Source: Planotetraspora thailandica (GTDB taxonomy: Bacteria > Actinomycetota > Actinomycetes > Streptosporangiales > Streptosporangiaceae). Taken from it: DNA of 64,000 nt. Shown here in pieces: positions 44,212 to 52,490 of this stretch. The notes beneath the pieces are model-generated. The model saw only the letters and a program-made list of their open reading frames with translations. It was not told the origin of the DNA and ran no database searches. A program made the position numbers and the translations under genes. The stretch covers positions 35,200-99,199 of the forward strand of contig NZ_BOOR01000057.1 in assembly GCF_016863335.1 (NCBI RefSeq). The letters run 5' to 3'. Within the stretch, counting starts at the first letter, position 1; each line of letters begins with the position of its first letter.

Positions 44212-45066
44212 GGCCTGGGTGCCGATGGCGTCCAACTCGGCGACGGCGTCAGCCGGCAGCACCAGGTCTGCCGCGGCGATGTTCTCGCGCAGGTGCCCGC
44301 GGGACGAGGTGCCCGGGATCACGACCGACGTGCTCGACCGCTGCAGCAGCCACGCGAGCGCGACCTGCTGGGGTGACGCCCCGAGTCGGGCCGCGACCGA
44401 ATGCAGGACGTCCGACTGCAGCGGGCTGAACCCGCCGAGGGGGAAGAACGACGCGAACGCTATGTTCTCGCGGGCGGCACGGGCGACCAGTTCGTCGTCC
44501 TGGCGGTTGACGAGGTTGTACAGGTTCTGGATCGCGACCACCGGGGCGATGCCCTGAGCCTCCGTCAGCTGAACCGACGAGACGCCGCTCAGACCGAGGT
44601 GCTTGATGAGGCCCTTCTGCCGCAACTCGGCGAGCGCGGTGAACTCGGCTTCGAGGGAGTCCTCCGTCGTGCCGTCGTGGGAGCCGAGCCGCAGGTAGAC
44701 GAGGTCGAGGGCGTCCACGCCGAGGTGGTCGAGGTTGTCGTGCACCTGCGCCTGGAGGTCCTTGGGGTCGAGCGACGAAATCCAGGCGCCGTCCTCGCCA
44801 CGGCGGGCTCCGACCTTCGTCGCGATCGTGATGCCGTCGTAGGGGTGGAGTGCCTCTTCAATGAGCCGGTTCGTGATCACGGGACCGTAGAAGTCGGCCG
44901 TGTCGATGTGGGTGACACCTGACTCGACCGCTTCGCGGAGTACGGCGAGGGCCTCCGCGCGGTCACGGGGCTCCCCGAAGACGTTCGGGCCCGCGAGCTG
45001 CATGGCGCCGTAGCCCATGCGGGTGATCGTCAGGTCCTCGGCAAGGGTGATGGTCTGGAGAGGCAT
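44209..45066 (-). CDS. Aldo/keto reductase
   Basis: A 285-residue AKR. The catalytic Asp and Tyr are in HIDTADFYGP, Lys in ITIATKVGARR. The usual WLHxxD His position reads VYLRLGSHDG, so the catalytic His is shifted or replaced. The cofactor site includes VVIPGTSSRGHLRENI. AAGGAG lies 5 bases before ATG 45066. It diverges from a TetR gene with GTTAC repeats between them. It is not close to the AKR at 40395. Confidence 0.9.
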   Translation of the reverse strand: MPLQTITLAEDLTITRMGYGAMQLAGPNVFGEPRDRAEALAVLREAVESGVTHIDTADFYGPVITNRLIEEALHPYDGITIATKVGARRGEDGAWISSLDPKDLQAQVHDNLDHLGVDALDLVYLRLGSHDGTTEDSLEAEFTALAELRQKGLIKHLGLSGVSSVQLTEAQGIAPVVAIQNLYNLVNRQDDELVARAARENIAFASFFPLGGFSPLQSDVLHSVAARLGASPQQVALAWLLQRSSTSVVIPGTSSRGHLRENIAAADLVLPADAVAELDAIGTQA

Positions 45067-45088
45067 GATGCTCCTTCTCGATAAGTAA

Positions 45089-45140
45089 GTAACCGTATAG
45101 TTACACACTCTCCGAGATAAGTCAACGACTGGTTACTTCT
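45089..45140. promoter_or_regulatory. GTTAC repeats between aldo/keto reductase and TetR
   Basis: GTAAC-CGTATA-GTTAC (45089-45104) forms a dyad close to the aldo/keto reductase start. Two further GTTAC copies (45132 and 45141) lie just before and inside the TACCCT box of the TetR gene. The set is a candidate TetR operator region. Confidence 0.45.
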
Positions 45141-45154
45141 GTTACCCTCGACCT

Positions 45155-45760
45155 ATGGCCGTGACGAGTGAAGCCAAGAAGGGCCGCCCCCGGGACGCTG
45201 CGGCGACAAGGGAACTTCTTCTCGCCGCGGGGACAGAGGAGTTCTCCGAGTACGGCTTCGCCGGCGCGCGCATCGACCGCATCTCGCAGCGGGCGGACAC
45301 CAACAAGCGGATGATCTACGTGTACTTCGGCGACAAGGACAAGTTCTTCGGAGCCGTCCTGGAGCGTCAGATCGCCGCGCTGGCCGAGGCGGTCCCGCTC
45401 ACGCCGGAGGACCTCGGCGCGTTCGCCGTGGCGAGGTTCGACTACATGCTGGCCAACCCGCAGACGCGACGCCTGGCGGCGTGGCGCACGTTCGAGCGTG
45501 CGGACCCGACGGCTGCCGAACGAGCGAGCTATCAGGTGAAGGTCGATGCCGTCGCGGCGGCCCAGCGCGCCGGCAAGGTCAGCGACCGCATCCCGGCGCT
45601 GGACCTGTTCGCGATGGTGCTCCGGCTGACGGAGAGCTGGCTGAGCGCACCGCCCGGGTTGCACGCCGCCGCAGGCGACGATCCGCTGGCCGGTGAGCGG
45701 CTGGCCGAGCACCGCGCCGCACTCGCCGAAGCCGTACGGCGCATCACCGACCCGAGCTGA
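45155..45760 (+). CDS. TetR-family regulator
   Basis: A 201-residue TetR protein. HTH: DAAATRELLLAAGTEEFSEY, then GARIDRISQRADTNKRMIYVYF. The C-terminal part is a TetR_C ligand domain. ATG 45155 is preceded by TACCCT ending 6 bases upstream, fitting a leaderless transcript. It diverges from an aldo/keto reductase and probably represses it. Confidence 0.93.
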   Translation: MAVTSEAKKGRPRDAAATRELLLAAGTEEFSEYGFAGARIDRISQRADTNKRMIYVYFGDKDKFFGAVLERQIAALAEAVPLTPEDLGAFAVARFDYMLANPQTRRLAAWRTFERADPTAAERASYQVKVDAVAAAQRAGKVSDRIPALDLFAMVLRLTESWLSAPPGLHAAAGDDPLAGERLAEHRAALAEAVRRITDPS

Positions 45761-45961
45761 ATCCGGAGCGAGGCCTTCGCTCGAGGTCGCCTGGGTCGCG
45801 GTCGAGCCGCGTGCGGCGTACCCCAAGTTGCGCACCTCTCGCGTCCCGTGGGCCGGCCGGGACGAGGAGGTCAGTCGGCCCACCGTCCGGCGGGTGGTCA
45901 TGCGGAACGATCTCGTGCGGCAACACGGCTGACGTGACAGCACGGAAAGGTGGGAGGTCTC

Positions 45962-46258
45962 ATGAGCGTTGACTTCACAACCGTCTACACGCAGCTGGTC
46001 AGACTATGTGAGAAGTACGGCGTTGCCGAGTTGGCTGTCTTCGGCTCAGTCGCGCGTGGCGAAGACGAAGATCAGAGTGACATCGACCTCCTCTACGTTT
46101 TGAAACCGGGCAACGACATCGGGATTGAGTTCTTCGGTTTCCAGGAGGAATTGGAGGATCTGCTTGGCCGTAAGGTCGATGTGGTCTCCAAGGAAGGTCT
46201 CCACTGGGTCATCCGAGACCAAGTCCTCCACGATGCTCAGGTGCTGTATGCAGCGTGA
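45962..46258 (+). CDS. MNT-type nucleotidyltransferase domain protein (orphan)
   Basis: A 98-residue minimal nucleotidyltransferase. The active site is FGSVARGEDEDQSDIDLLYV with the GS motif and the DxD pair, and a third acidic residue lies in KVDVVSKEGLHW. Such proteins usually act as MntA antitoxins that AMPylate a HEPN toxin encoded next door. No HEPN gene adjoins: upstream is about 200 bases without a gene, and downstream is a convergent GPP34 gene 7 bases away. GGGAGG is 4 bases before ATG. Confidence 0.88.
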   Translation: MSVDFTTVYTQLVRLCEKYGVAELAVFGSVARGEDEDQSDIDLLYVLKPGNDIGIEFFGFQEELEDLLGRKVDVVSKEGLHWVIRDQVLHDAQVLYAA

Positions 46259-46264
46259 CGCCGC

Positions 46265-46909
46265 TCAGCCGCCGGCGCTCGCCGCGGCCATGGAGGCCGC
46301 GCGGAGCTGCCGGATGACCTTGCGCAACTCCGGCGCGGCCGGCCCGCCCTGGTCGGTGAGCTGATTGATGCGCTGCTTGTACGCCGTTCGCTTGGCCCTG
46401 GGGAGCACCGTTCCGACCTCTCCCGCGGCCGCCAACGCCACGAGTGCCGCGTCCCGTGCCCCGACACGGGAGATCGGGCCGGTCAGGGCGGTGGAGACCT
46501 GCGACGAGAGCCGCTTGACCACGCGGGTGTCCCGTACCCGCACGTAAGTCCTGTTGAAGATCAGGAACGGCTGGTTCAGCTCCACCCGGATCCACCGCCC
46601 GGTCTCCAGTTCGTCCCGTACGGCCTGAGCCGTCGCACGGTGGTCCTTGCCGATCCAGTGCTGCCATGTCCGGGGTCGCGACGCGGCGAGCTGGCGCAGC
46701 AGGCCGTCCAGCATCGGATCACCGAAGCTTTCGTCCCTCACGACGCGCACCTTGCCCCTGTCGTCGGCGATCCGTCCGTCGAGCAGCAGATCGGTGAGCG
46801 CCGCGGCGCGCAGGAGGTAGGGGAACCGGGTGCGCGTGATCACCCGTTGTTTGCGGAAGTCGTAGCTCAACAGGTACAGCTGCGCCGGCAGGGAGCGGGG
46901 AACGTCCAC
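46265..46909 (-). CDS. GPP34 (GOLPH3-like) phosphoinositide-binding family protein
   Basis: A 214-residue GPP34 protein, relative of the eukaryotic Golgi protein GOLPH3 and expected to bind anionic membranes. The order of helical blocks is typical: LPAQLYLLSYD, FPYLLRAAALTDLLLDGRI, LDGLLRQLAA, VRDELETGRWIRVE and GARDAALVALAAAGEVGTVL. GTG 46909 has AGGAAGG 7 bases upstream. It follows an RHH gene by overlap and an SPFH gene, all leftward, so the three form one operon. Confidence 0.88.
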   Translation of the reverse strand: MDVPRSLPAQLYLLSYDFRKQRVITRTRFPYLLRAAALTDLLLDGRIADDRGKVRVVRDESFGDPMLDGLLRQLAASRPRTWQHWIGKDHRATAQAVRDELETGRWIRVELNQPFLIFNRTYVRVRDTRVVKRLSSQVSTALTGPISRVGARDAALVALAAAGEVGTVLPRAKRTAYKQRINQLTDQGGPAAPELRKVIRQLRAASMAAASAGG

Positions 46910-46923
46910 GGGTTGCCTTCCTC

Positions 46924-47178
46924 TCAATCGCCGTTGGATGGCGCTCCGGTCTCGGATTCCGGTGTCTCAGAAGTCTGGACCTCGGTCTTCGGCGGCCGGC
47001 CACGTCTGGGGATACGGCCGGCGCCGCCGGGGAGCCTTCCCGCGTCCGCCAGCGCCCGGCGGAGCAGGAACTCGATCTGTGCGTTGGTGCTGCGCAGTTC
47101 GTCACCGGCCCAGCGGGCCAGCGCGTCGTGCACCGCAGGATCCAGGCGGAGCAGGATGCTCTTGCGTTCGGTCGCCAC
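46924..47178 (-). CDS. Ribbon-helix-helix-type DNA-binding protein
   Basis: An 84-residue protein. The first 45 residues (ERKSILLRLDPAVHDALARW, then ELRSTNAQIEFLLRRAL) fit the ribbon-helix-helix fold of Arc/MetJ-type repressors. The C-terminal tail is basic then acidic and disordered. It lies between SPFH (2 bases upstream) and GPP34. A 16-base dyad precedes the operon, so it is the natural autoregulator. Confidence 0.8.
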   Translation of the reverse strand: MATERKSILLRLDPAVHDALARWAGDELRSTNAQIEFLLRRALADAGRLPGGAGRIPRRGRPPKTEVQTSETPESETGAPSNGD

Positions 47179-47180
47179 GG

Positions 47181-48107
47181 TCAGCGGTAGAGGGAGCCGG
47201 TGTTGACCACTGGCTGCACGTCGCGGTCACCGCAGAGGACGACGAGCAGGTTGCTGACCATCGTGGCCTTGCGCTCCTCGTCCAGTTCGATCACGTCGTG
47301 CTCGTCGAGCCGGGCAAGGGCGGCCTCCACCATGCCGACGGCGCCGTCCACGATCCGCTGGCGGGCGGCGACGACCGCTCCCGCCTGCTGACGCCGCAAC
47401 ATCGCCTGCGCGATCTCGGGGGCGTACGCCAGGCGGGTGATGCGCGACTCGATGACCTTGACGCCGGCCGACGCCACCCTGGTCTGGATCTCGGCCGACA
47501 GGCGTGCGGTGATCTCGTCGGCGTTCTGGCGCAAGGAGAGCATGTCGTCGTGTGCGTCGTACGGGTAGCTGCCGGCGATGTGCCGGACCGCGGTCTCCGT
47601 CTGGAACGCGACGAACTCCACGAAGTCGTCGACTTCGAAGACGGCCTTGGCCGTGTCCTCGACCTGCCACACCACCACTGCGGCCATCTCGATCGGGTTG
47701 CCGTCGGCGTCGTTGACCTTGGCTACGTCGGTCTCGTGGTTGCGGATCCGGGTCGAGACCCGGCGCTTCTGCGTGAAGGGGACCACGAACCGCAGGCCGG
47801 GGGTGCGGACCGTACCCATGTAGCGGCCGAGCAGCTGGACCACCCGCGCCTCGCCGGGCGCGACCGCGGTGAGCCCGGAGGCGAGGACGCAGGCCGCCAG
47901 GAAGAGCAGCACCGCAACGACCAGCAGGGCGACCCCGGCGCCGCTGCTGTGCTGGACCGTGACGATGATCCCCACCGGGATCAACACGATGAAGGCCAGC
48001 AGGCTCACCAGGACCAGCGTCAGCATCGGCCATCCCGCGGCCGCCCGTGCCGTCCGCTCGTCGATCTTCGGGGTCGGCATGTCGACGGAGATTTGTGTAT
48101 CTGTCAT
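47181..48107 (-). CDS. SPFH/Band 7 (prohibitin/stomatin-like) membrane protein
   Basis: A 308-residue SPFH protein. A cytosolic start precedes two membrane helices (about residues 26-52 and 60-80), then the SPFH domain (about 85-250): [58 protein letters not shown] and [20 protein letters not shown], with a coiled coil near 215-260. SPFH proteins assemble as oligomers in membrane microdomains. A ribosome site (GAGGAGGAG) precedes ATG. It heads the operon SPFH-RHH-GPP34. Confidence 0.93.
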   Translation of the reverse strand: MTDTQISVDMPTPKIDERTARAAAGWPMLTLVLVSLLAFIVLIPVGIIVTVQHSSGAGVALLVVAVLLFLAACVLASGLTAVAPGEARVVQLLGRYMGTVRTPGLRFVVPFTQKRRVSTRIRNHETDVAKVNDADGNPIEMAAVVVWQVEDTAKAVFEVDDFVEFVAFQTETAVRHIAGSYPYDAHDDMLSLRQNADEITARLSAEIQTRVASAGVKVIESRITRLAYAPEIAQAMLRRQQAGAVVAARQRIVDGAVGMVEAALARLDEHDVIELDEERKATMVSNLLVVLCGDRDVQPVVNTGSLYR

Positions 48108-48131
48108 GACTCCTCCTCAGGGTCTATCGAG

Positions 48132-48160
48132 AATCTAGCAAAGTGATATCACTTTTGCCA
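48132..48160 (-). promoter_or_regulatory. Promoter with 16-base palindrome for SPFH operon
   Basis: AAAGTGATATCACTTT (48140-48155) is a perfect dyad. On the minus strand it fills the spacer before TAGATT (48137-48132), a -10 box 24 bases before the SPFH start. A repressor bound here, probably the RHH protein of the operon, would block transcription. Confidence 0.62.
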
Positions 48161-48194
48161 GAGGAGCCCCGTCGCTGTGAGAAGGAGGGTTGTC

Positions 48195-48809
48195 TTACCT
48201 GCTGGAGACGCGGGCGTGCATCGCCGACTTCACGGCCGGCCAGTCTGCGGCGACCACGGAGAACATCGCAGAGTCGCGCAACGTGCCCTCTTCGCCGGGC
48301 ATCCACGAAGGCGACCAACTGTGCAGAACGCCTTCGAATCGTGTGCCGAGCCGTTCGATCGCGCGGCGTGACCGCATGTTGCGGGCGTCCGTCTTCAGGT
48401 CGACCCGGGCTACGCCGAGCGTCTCGAACGCGTACGTGAAGAGAAGGAACTTGGCCTCGGCGTTGATTCCGGTGCCCTGGGCCGACGCCGCGAGCCAGGT
48501 CCAGCCGATCTCGATGGCGCACAGGTCGTCCCGGCCCGGCCATGTGCGCGGATCCCAGAACGCGGTGCAGCCCACCGCCATCCCGTCCCGGACCCGCACC
48601 TGGGCGAACGGCGTCAGCCCTGCGCTTCTACGAGCGAACTGGCCTTCGATGTACGCCTCGATCTCGTCGGCACGGGGGACGAGGGTGAAGGCGTAGGAGG
48701 AACGGTCCTCCTCCGCGGCCCTGGCCAGATCCTGCGCGTGACGCATCGCGAGCGGCTCCAGCCGGACGAGTGATCCGGTGAGCACGGGCACATCAAGCGA
48801 GGCGGCCAT
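48195..48809 (-). CDS. GNAT acetyltransferase, RimJ/RimL type
   Basis: A 204-residue GNAT protein of the RimJ/RimL class. LTGSLVRLEPLAMRHAQDLARA opens the fold. The central part has DLCAIEIGWTWLAASAQGTG, the acetyl-CoA loop, and the C-terminal part VARVDLKTDARNMRSRRAIERLG. AAGGAG lies 6-7 bases before ATG 48809. No substrate can be assigned. It starts a convergent pair with the SPFH operon promoter region. Confidence 0.88.
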   Translation of the reverse strand: MAASLDVPVLTGSLVRLEPLAMRHAQDLARAAEEDRSSYAFTLVPRADEIEAYIEGQFARRSAGLTPFAQVRVRDGMAVGCTAFWDPRTWPGRDDLCAIEIGWTWLAASAQGTGINAEAKFLLFTYAFETLGVARVDLKTDARNMRSRRAIERLGTRFEGVLHSWSPSWMPGEEGTLRDSAMFSVVAADWPAVKSAMHARVSSR

Positions 48810-48981
48810 GGGGGGACTCCTTCTCATCGTTCCTGGCGTTGGCACCTTGCCCGTGGGCAGGTTGCCGGACCGTCGCCGGGCCAGGTCCCTCGGATCCTCT
48901 GGATGAAACTCGGAGCAGTGATCCTCCCGCGGCCCGAAGATCGGCGTCAAACGGTCAGCCGGGGCCGATAACGTCGAGGCC

Positions 48982-49845
48982 ATGCGGCTTCATGTGGGAT
49001 GCGCGATGTGGACGCACACGCCGTGGCAGGGGCGTTTCCTGCCCCATCCGCTTCCTCCCGGTGAGCGTCTGCGGGCGTACGCGACCTGGTGCAACGCCGT
49101 CGAGGGCAACACGACGTTCTACGCGACGCCGGCGAAGAGCACCGTGGAGTCGTGGGCGGGGCAGACCGGCCCTGAGTTCCGGTTCGTGCTCAAGCTGCCC
49201 AAGCCGATCACGCATGAGCGCCGTCTTTCGGGCGCGGACGACCAACTCCGATCGTTCCTGGAGACGGTCGAACCGCTCGGGCCGCGCACGCACGCCCTGT
49301 GGATCCAGCTGCCCGGATCGTTCGGCCCTGCCGACCTGGGCGCGCTGGCGGGATTCCTCCGGGGGCTCCCCCGGTCGCACCGGTACGCCGTCGAGGTGCG
49401 CCATCGCGCGTTCTTCGACGACCCGCGAGCCGCGGGACTCCTCGAAAGGGTTCTCGCCGGCGTCGGCGCCGAGTGGATTCCGTTCGACACGGTCACCCTC
49501 TTCGAGAGCCCTCCGACCAGCGACGCCGAACGAGACGCGTGGACGAAGAAACCGCGCGTGCCGCGCCGGTCGTCCGCGCTCACCGACCGTCCGATCATCC
49601 GCTACCTCGGCCGGGACTCCGTGGAGCGCACGGTCGAAGGCTGGCGGCACTGGGTCGACGTGGCTGCCGGGTGGCTGCGCGAGGGCCGCTCGCCGACGGT
49701 GTTCGTCCACACCCCCGACAACGCCGACGCGCTGATGCTCGCCCGCCGTTTCCACGACGAGGTACGTGCACTACTGCCGGAGCTGGAGCCGCTGCCCGAG
49801 CCCATGTCCGCCGAGCCCGAATCGTCCGAGCTCACCCTCTTCTAG
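48982..49845 (+). CDS. DUF72 family protein
   Basis: A 287-residue DUF72 protein (TIM-barrel-like; the family has no settled function, nuclease-like roles have been proposed). Signatures are HVGCAMWTHTPWQG at the start, YATWCNAVEGNTTFYATPAKSTVESWAG, LKLPKPITHERRL and YAVEVRHRAFFDDP. ATG is preceded by TAACGT ending 7 bases upstream (48969-48974), fitting a leaderless transcript. Confidence 0.9.
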   Translation: MRLHVGCAMWTHTPWQGRFLPHPLPPGERLRAYATWCNAVEGNTTFYATPAKSTVESWAGQTGPEFRFVLKLPKPITHERRLSGADDQLRSFLETVEPLGPRTHALWIQLPGSFGPADLGALAGFLRGLPRSHRYAVEVRHRAFFDDPRAAGLLERVLAGVGAEWIPFDTVTLFESPPTSDAERDAWTKKPRVPRRSSALTDRPIIRYLGRDSVERTVEGWRHWVDVAAGWLREGRSPTVFVHTPDNADALMLARRFHDEVRALLPELEPLPEPMSAEPESSELTLF

Positions 49846-49856
49846 CCGCGCGTGGG

Positions 49857-49886
49857 GGCCCCGCCCGGCTCGCGCGGGGCGGGGCC
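49857..49886. terminator. GC-rich hairpin between DUF72 and YxxG peptide
   Basis: GGCCCCGCCC (49857-49866) pairs with GGGCGGGGCC (49877-49886) over 10 bp, between convergent stops. No T-run follows. Confidence 0.6.
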
Positions 49887-49906
49887 GTACCGGCTGTCAG
49901 GCCGGC

Positions 49907-50191
49907 TCACCTGCACATGCGATGGAACCCTCTGTCGTAGCCGGTCATCCAGCCGCTCGCGAACTGGGTGGGTACCGCCCGCCGAAGATGCTTGCGGGGG
50001 GCGTAGCCGTGGCGGCAGTCGGTGCGGCCGTCCCGCATCCCCTGGGTGTAGCCCTCGCGATATCCCTGGTGGTACGGGTCGGGCGCAGTGATCGAGGACG
50101 GAGTCGAGGCCTGCGCCGTCTCGACGGCTCCGAGGCCGACGACGGAGATGAGCGCCGCTCCGAGCAGCATGAATCGCGCAGTGTTACGCAT
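49907..50191 (-). CDS. Small secreted YxxG-repeat peptide
   Basis: A 94-residue precursor. The signal peptide ends TAQA (about residue 28). The mature part has a tetrad repeat, Y40-x-x-G43-Y44-x-x-G47-Y48-x-x-G51, then MRDGRTDCRHGY, and near the end GWMTGYDRGFHRMC. Two cysteines (59 and 93) could pair. GGAGG lies 7 bases before ATG 50191. I do not know a named family; similar short YxxG peptides look like wall- or membrane-associated structural peptides. Function unknown. Confidence 0.72.
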   Translation of the reverse strand: MRNTARFMLLGAALISVVGLGAVETAQASTPSSITAPDPYHQGYREGYTQGMRDGRTDCRHGYAPRKHLRRAVPTQFASGWMTGYDRGFHRMCR

Positions 50192-50349
50192 TGGGTCTCC
50201 TCCCGAACGGGGGCCACCCGCATGATCGTTGGATGGCGGCATGGCCAGTCCGAAACGGTCATATGCGATATTCCCGGCACTGTTCGCCGGAACTCCGCGC
50301 AGCACCACAAAGGTGGGAGCTCCAACAACGCGGTCACAGCAGACCGGCG

Positions 50350-50424
50350 TCAACGCACCTTCATGGCGACCAGTACCCGGTTGTCGGTTCCCAGCTTTGC
50401 GAAGATCCGTGTGACCGCCGCCGC
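50350..50424 (-). pseudogene. LuxR-type HTH tail (gene fossil)
   Basis: The leftward frame ending TGA at 50350 reads VTRIFAKLGTDNRVLVAMKVR, the end of a LuxR/NarL HTH domain. No receiver or first HTH helix remains upstream. With the tail at 5461 it shows the same kind of loss twice. Confidence 0.45.
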
Positions 50425-50594
50425 GCCGCCGGCCGCCGGGCACATGACCGGCGGCGACGCCGTCCGGCTCGCCGTGTCTGCGCTCCTGTCGATCGTCGCG
50501 CCGATGGCAGCGGGCGTGTGGCGGGCGGTCCGCAAAGACGTGGCCTAGCGTGCCGACCGTACTTTCGGCTGGTCCGGTGCGAGCGCGCACCTCG

Positions 50595-50600
50595 TAGCCT
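50595..50600 (+). promoter_or_regulatory. -10 box of leaderless kinase gene
   Basis: TAGCCT ends 7 bases before GTG 50608, matching the window's leaderless pattern. No good -35 was found. Confidence 0.5.
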
Positions 50601-50607
50601 GATCCGT

Positions 50608-51756
50608 GTGAATGTTCGCGCTGGGCGGACCGCGATCGCGGCCGACGCGGGGCTCGGCGTCGCGCTGGCGGTGGTGCTCGCCTTCTGGGCGTTCCTGATC
50701 GCCGACAGCTGGGGCGGCAGGTACTGGGGCTTCGACTTCGCGGCCGGGCTGGTGGTCGGGGCACTCGCACTCGTACGGCGGCGCGACCGCAGGCTGGCGG
50801 CGGCCGCCGGTCTGGTCGTGGCGGCCGCCTCCGTCGTCGTCGCCTGGCTTGCCCATCTGCCCGGGGAGCCCGGCCCCGCCATGGCCCTCGGCCTGTCGGT
50901 GCTCGTCGGCTCCGCGGTCAGAGTGCTTCCCGGCCGCTCGGCCGTGGCCGTCGCCGCCGGAGGGGTCGTGGTGGCGGCGGGCAGCCTGCTCACCGCCCAC
51001 TCGTGGTCTGCTGGAGTCCCTGCCGTGATGGAGCTGAACGTCACGGGGTGGCTCGCCGCCCTCACAGCAGGGCTGCTTCTGCGGCTACTCGACGCGCACC
51101 GCCGTACGACCGCCGAGAAGGTGCGCCGCGATGAGCGCCTGGCACTGGCCAGGGAACTGCACGACGTCGTCGCCCACCACGTCACCGGCATCGTCGTCCA
51201 GGCACAGGCCGCCCAGATCGTCGCCCGCAGACACCCCGAGAAGCTGGCGGAGTCCCTGGCGGGCATCGAGGCCGCGGGGTCGGACGCGTTGTCGGCGATG
51301 CGCCGCGTCGTCGGCCTGCTACGCGACGCGGACGACGCGGCCTCCGTGACGGCGGGCCCCGAACGGCTCGCAGACCTGGTCGAACGTTTCCGCGGCCACG
51401 GCCCCGAGGTGCGCCTGAGCCAGCCCGGCGACGAGGACGAATCGTCGTGGCCTCCGGAGGTGACCAGCACCGTCTACCGGGTCGTCCAGGAGTCGCTGAC
51501 CAACGTTTCCCGCCATGCCCGGCACGCCCGTTTGGTCACGGTCGCCGTCGCCCGCGACGGCCAGGCCGTCACGGTCGAGGTCGCCGACGACGCGCCGCCG
51601 GTCCCCGCCCGCGGTCACCATCGCGGCGGGTACGGCCTGGCCGGGATGCGCGAACGCGTCGAGGCGCTCGGCGGCACGTTGAGCGCGGGACCACGCGCGG
51701 AGGCAGGCTGGGCCGTGCTCGCCACGCTGCCCGTCATCACACGGGAGCGCCGGTGA
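50608..51756 (+). CDS. NarL-type sensor histidine kinase (TCS 2)
   Basis: A 382-residue kinase. About five membrane helices span residues 12-150 (GVALAVVLAFWAFLIA, AAGLVVGALALV and others). HisKA_3: ERLALARELHDVVAHHVTGIV with the phospho-accepting His. The ATPase domain has YRVVQESLTNVSRHA and GGYGLAGMRERVEALGG. It ends TGA at 51756 with the response regulator starting GTG at 51753 (GTGA overlap), so the pair is coupled. Confidence 0.94.
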   Translation: MNVRAGRTAIAADAGLGVALAVVLAFWAFLIADSWGGRYWGFDFAAGLVVGALALVRRRDRRLAAAAGLVVAAASVVVAWLAHLPGEPGPAMALGLSVLVGSAVRVLPGRSAVAVAAGGVVVAAGSLLTAHSWSAGVPAVMELNVTGWLAALTAGLLLRLLDAHRRTTAEKVRRDERLALARELHDVVAHHVTGIVVQAQAAQIVARRHPEKLAESLAGIEAAGSDALSAMRRVVGLLRDADDAASVTAGPERLADLVERFRGHGPEVRLSQPGDEDESSWPPEVTSTVYRVVQESLTNVSRHARHARLVTVAVARDGQAVTVEVADDAPPVPARGHHRGGYGLAGMRERVEALGGTLSAGPRAEAGWAVLATLPVITRERR

Positions 51757-52409
51757 CCATAAGGGTGTTGCTGGCCGACGACCAGGCGATGGTGCGCGGA
51801 GGCCTGCGGCTGATTCTGGAAGACCAGCCCGACATCGAGGTGGTCGCGGAGGCCGCCGACGGCGCCGAGGCGGTCGACCTCGCGCGCCGGCTTCGCCCCG
51901 ACGTATGCCTCGTGGACATCCGCATGCCCCGGCTCGACGGCATCGAGGTCACCCGCGCCCTTGCCGGCCCGGGCGTGCCCGATCCGCTTCGGGTGGTCGT
52001 CGTCACCACGTTCGACCTCGACGAATACGTCTACGGCGCGCTCCGCGGCGGTGCGGTCGGCTTCATCCTGAAAGACGCCGGCCCCGGGCTGCTCGTGGAG
52101 GCGGTGCGGGCGGCGACCGCGGGAGACGCCCTGATCTCGCCGTCGGTCACCCTGCGGCTGCTGCGCCGCCTGGCCTTCGCCGGAGCACCGGCCCCAGGCG
52201 CCCAGACGCGCCCGCTGTCGGAACGGGAGATCGAAGTCGTGCGGGCCATCGCCAGAGGCCGTACCAACCAGGAGATCGCCGCCGAGCTGTTCATCTCGCT
52301 GAGCACGGTCAAAAGCCACCTGTCCGGCATCCAGGCCAAGCTCGGCGTGCGCAACCGGGTTGAGATCGCCGCGTGGGCCTGGGAGAACCGCATCGTGGGG
52401 CCCGCCTGA
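51753..52409 (+). CDS. NarL-type response regulator (TCS 2)
   Basis: A 218-residue response regulator. Receiver: VLLADDQAMVRGGLRLIL, phospho-acceptor Asp in VCLVDIRMPRLDG, then TTFDLDEYVYGAL and FILKDAGPGLL. LuxR HTH: LSEREIEVVRAIARGRTNQEIA, then SLSTVKSHLSGIQAKLGVRNR. Partner kinase overlaps by 4 bases. A terminator follows. Confidence 0.95.
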   Translation: MTIRVLLADDQAMVRGGLRLILEDQPDIEVVAEAADGAEAVDLARRLRPDVCLVDIRMPRLDGIEVTRALAGPGVPDPLRVVVVTTFDLDEYVYGALRGGAVGFILKDAGPGLLVEAVRAATAGDALISPSVTLRLLRRLAFAGAPAPGAQTRPLSEREIEVVRAIARGRTNQEIAAELFISLSTVKSHLSGIQAKLGVRNRVEIAAWAWENRIVGPA

Positions 52410-52449
52410 CGGCGGCCTGGCCGTCTGATCGACGTCGGCGGACATGCGA

Positions 52450-52480
52450 AAGCCCAGGCCACGATCGGTGGCCTGGGCTT
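52450..52480. terminator. Bidirectional terminator between TCS 2 and PBP
   Basis: AAGCCCAGGCCAC pairs with GTGGCCTGGGCTT over 13 bp, loop GATCG. It lies between convergent genes. Its core, AAGCCCAGG, is the same as that of the terminator at 8039. Confidence 0.85.
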
Positions 52481-52490
52481 CCTGATTGGC

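Larger units (their letters stand above)
50192..50607. other. Gap holding a LuxR fossil
   Basis: About 415 bases with no intact gene. It contains the LuxR tail at 50350-50424. A 61-codon rightward frame at 50363-50548 (VRLAVSALLSIVAPMAAG) overlaps it antisense and has no ribosome site; I do not call it. Confidence 0.5.

Noticed and set aside
50363..50548. Small rightward frame (61 codons)
   Set aside because: No ribosome site, and it lies antisense over the LuxR tail.
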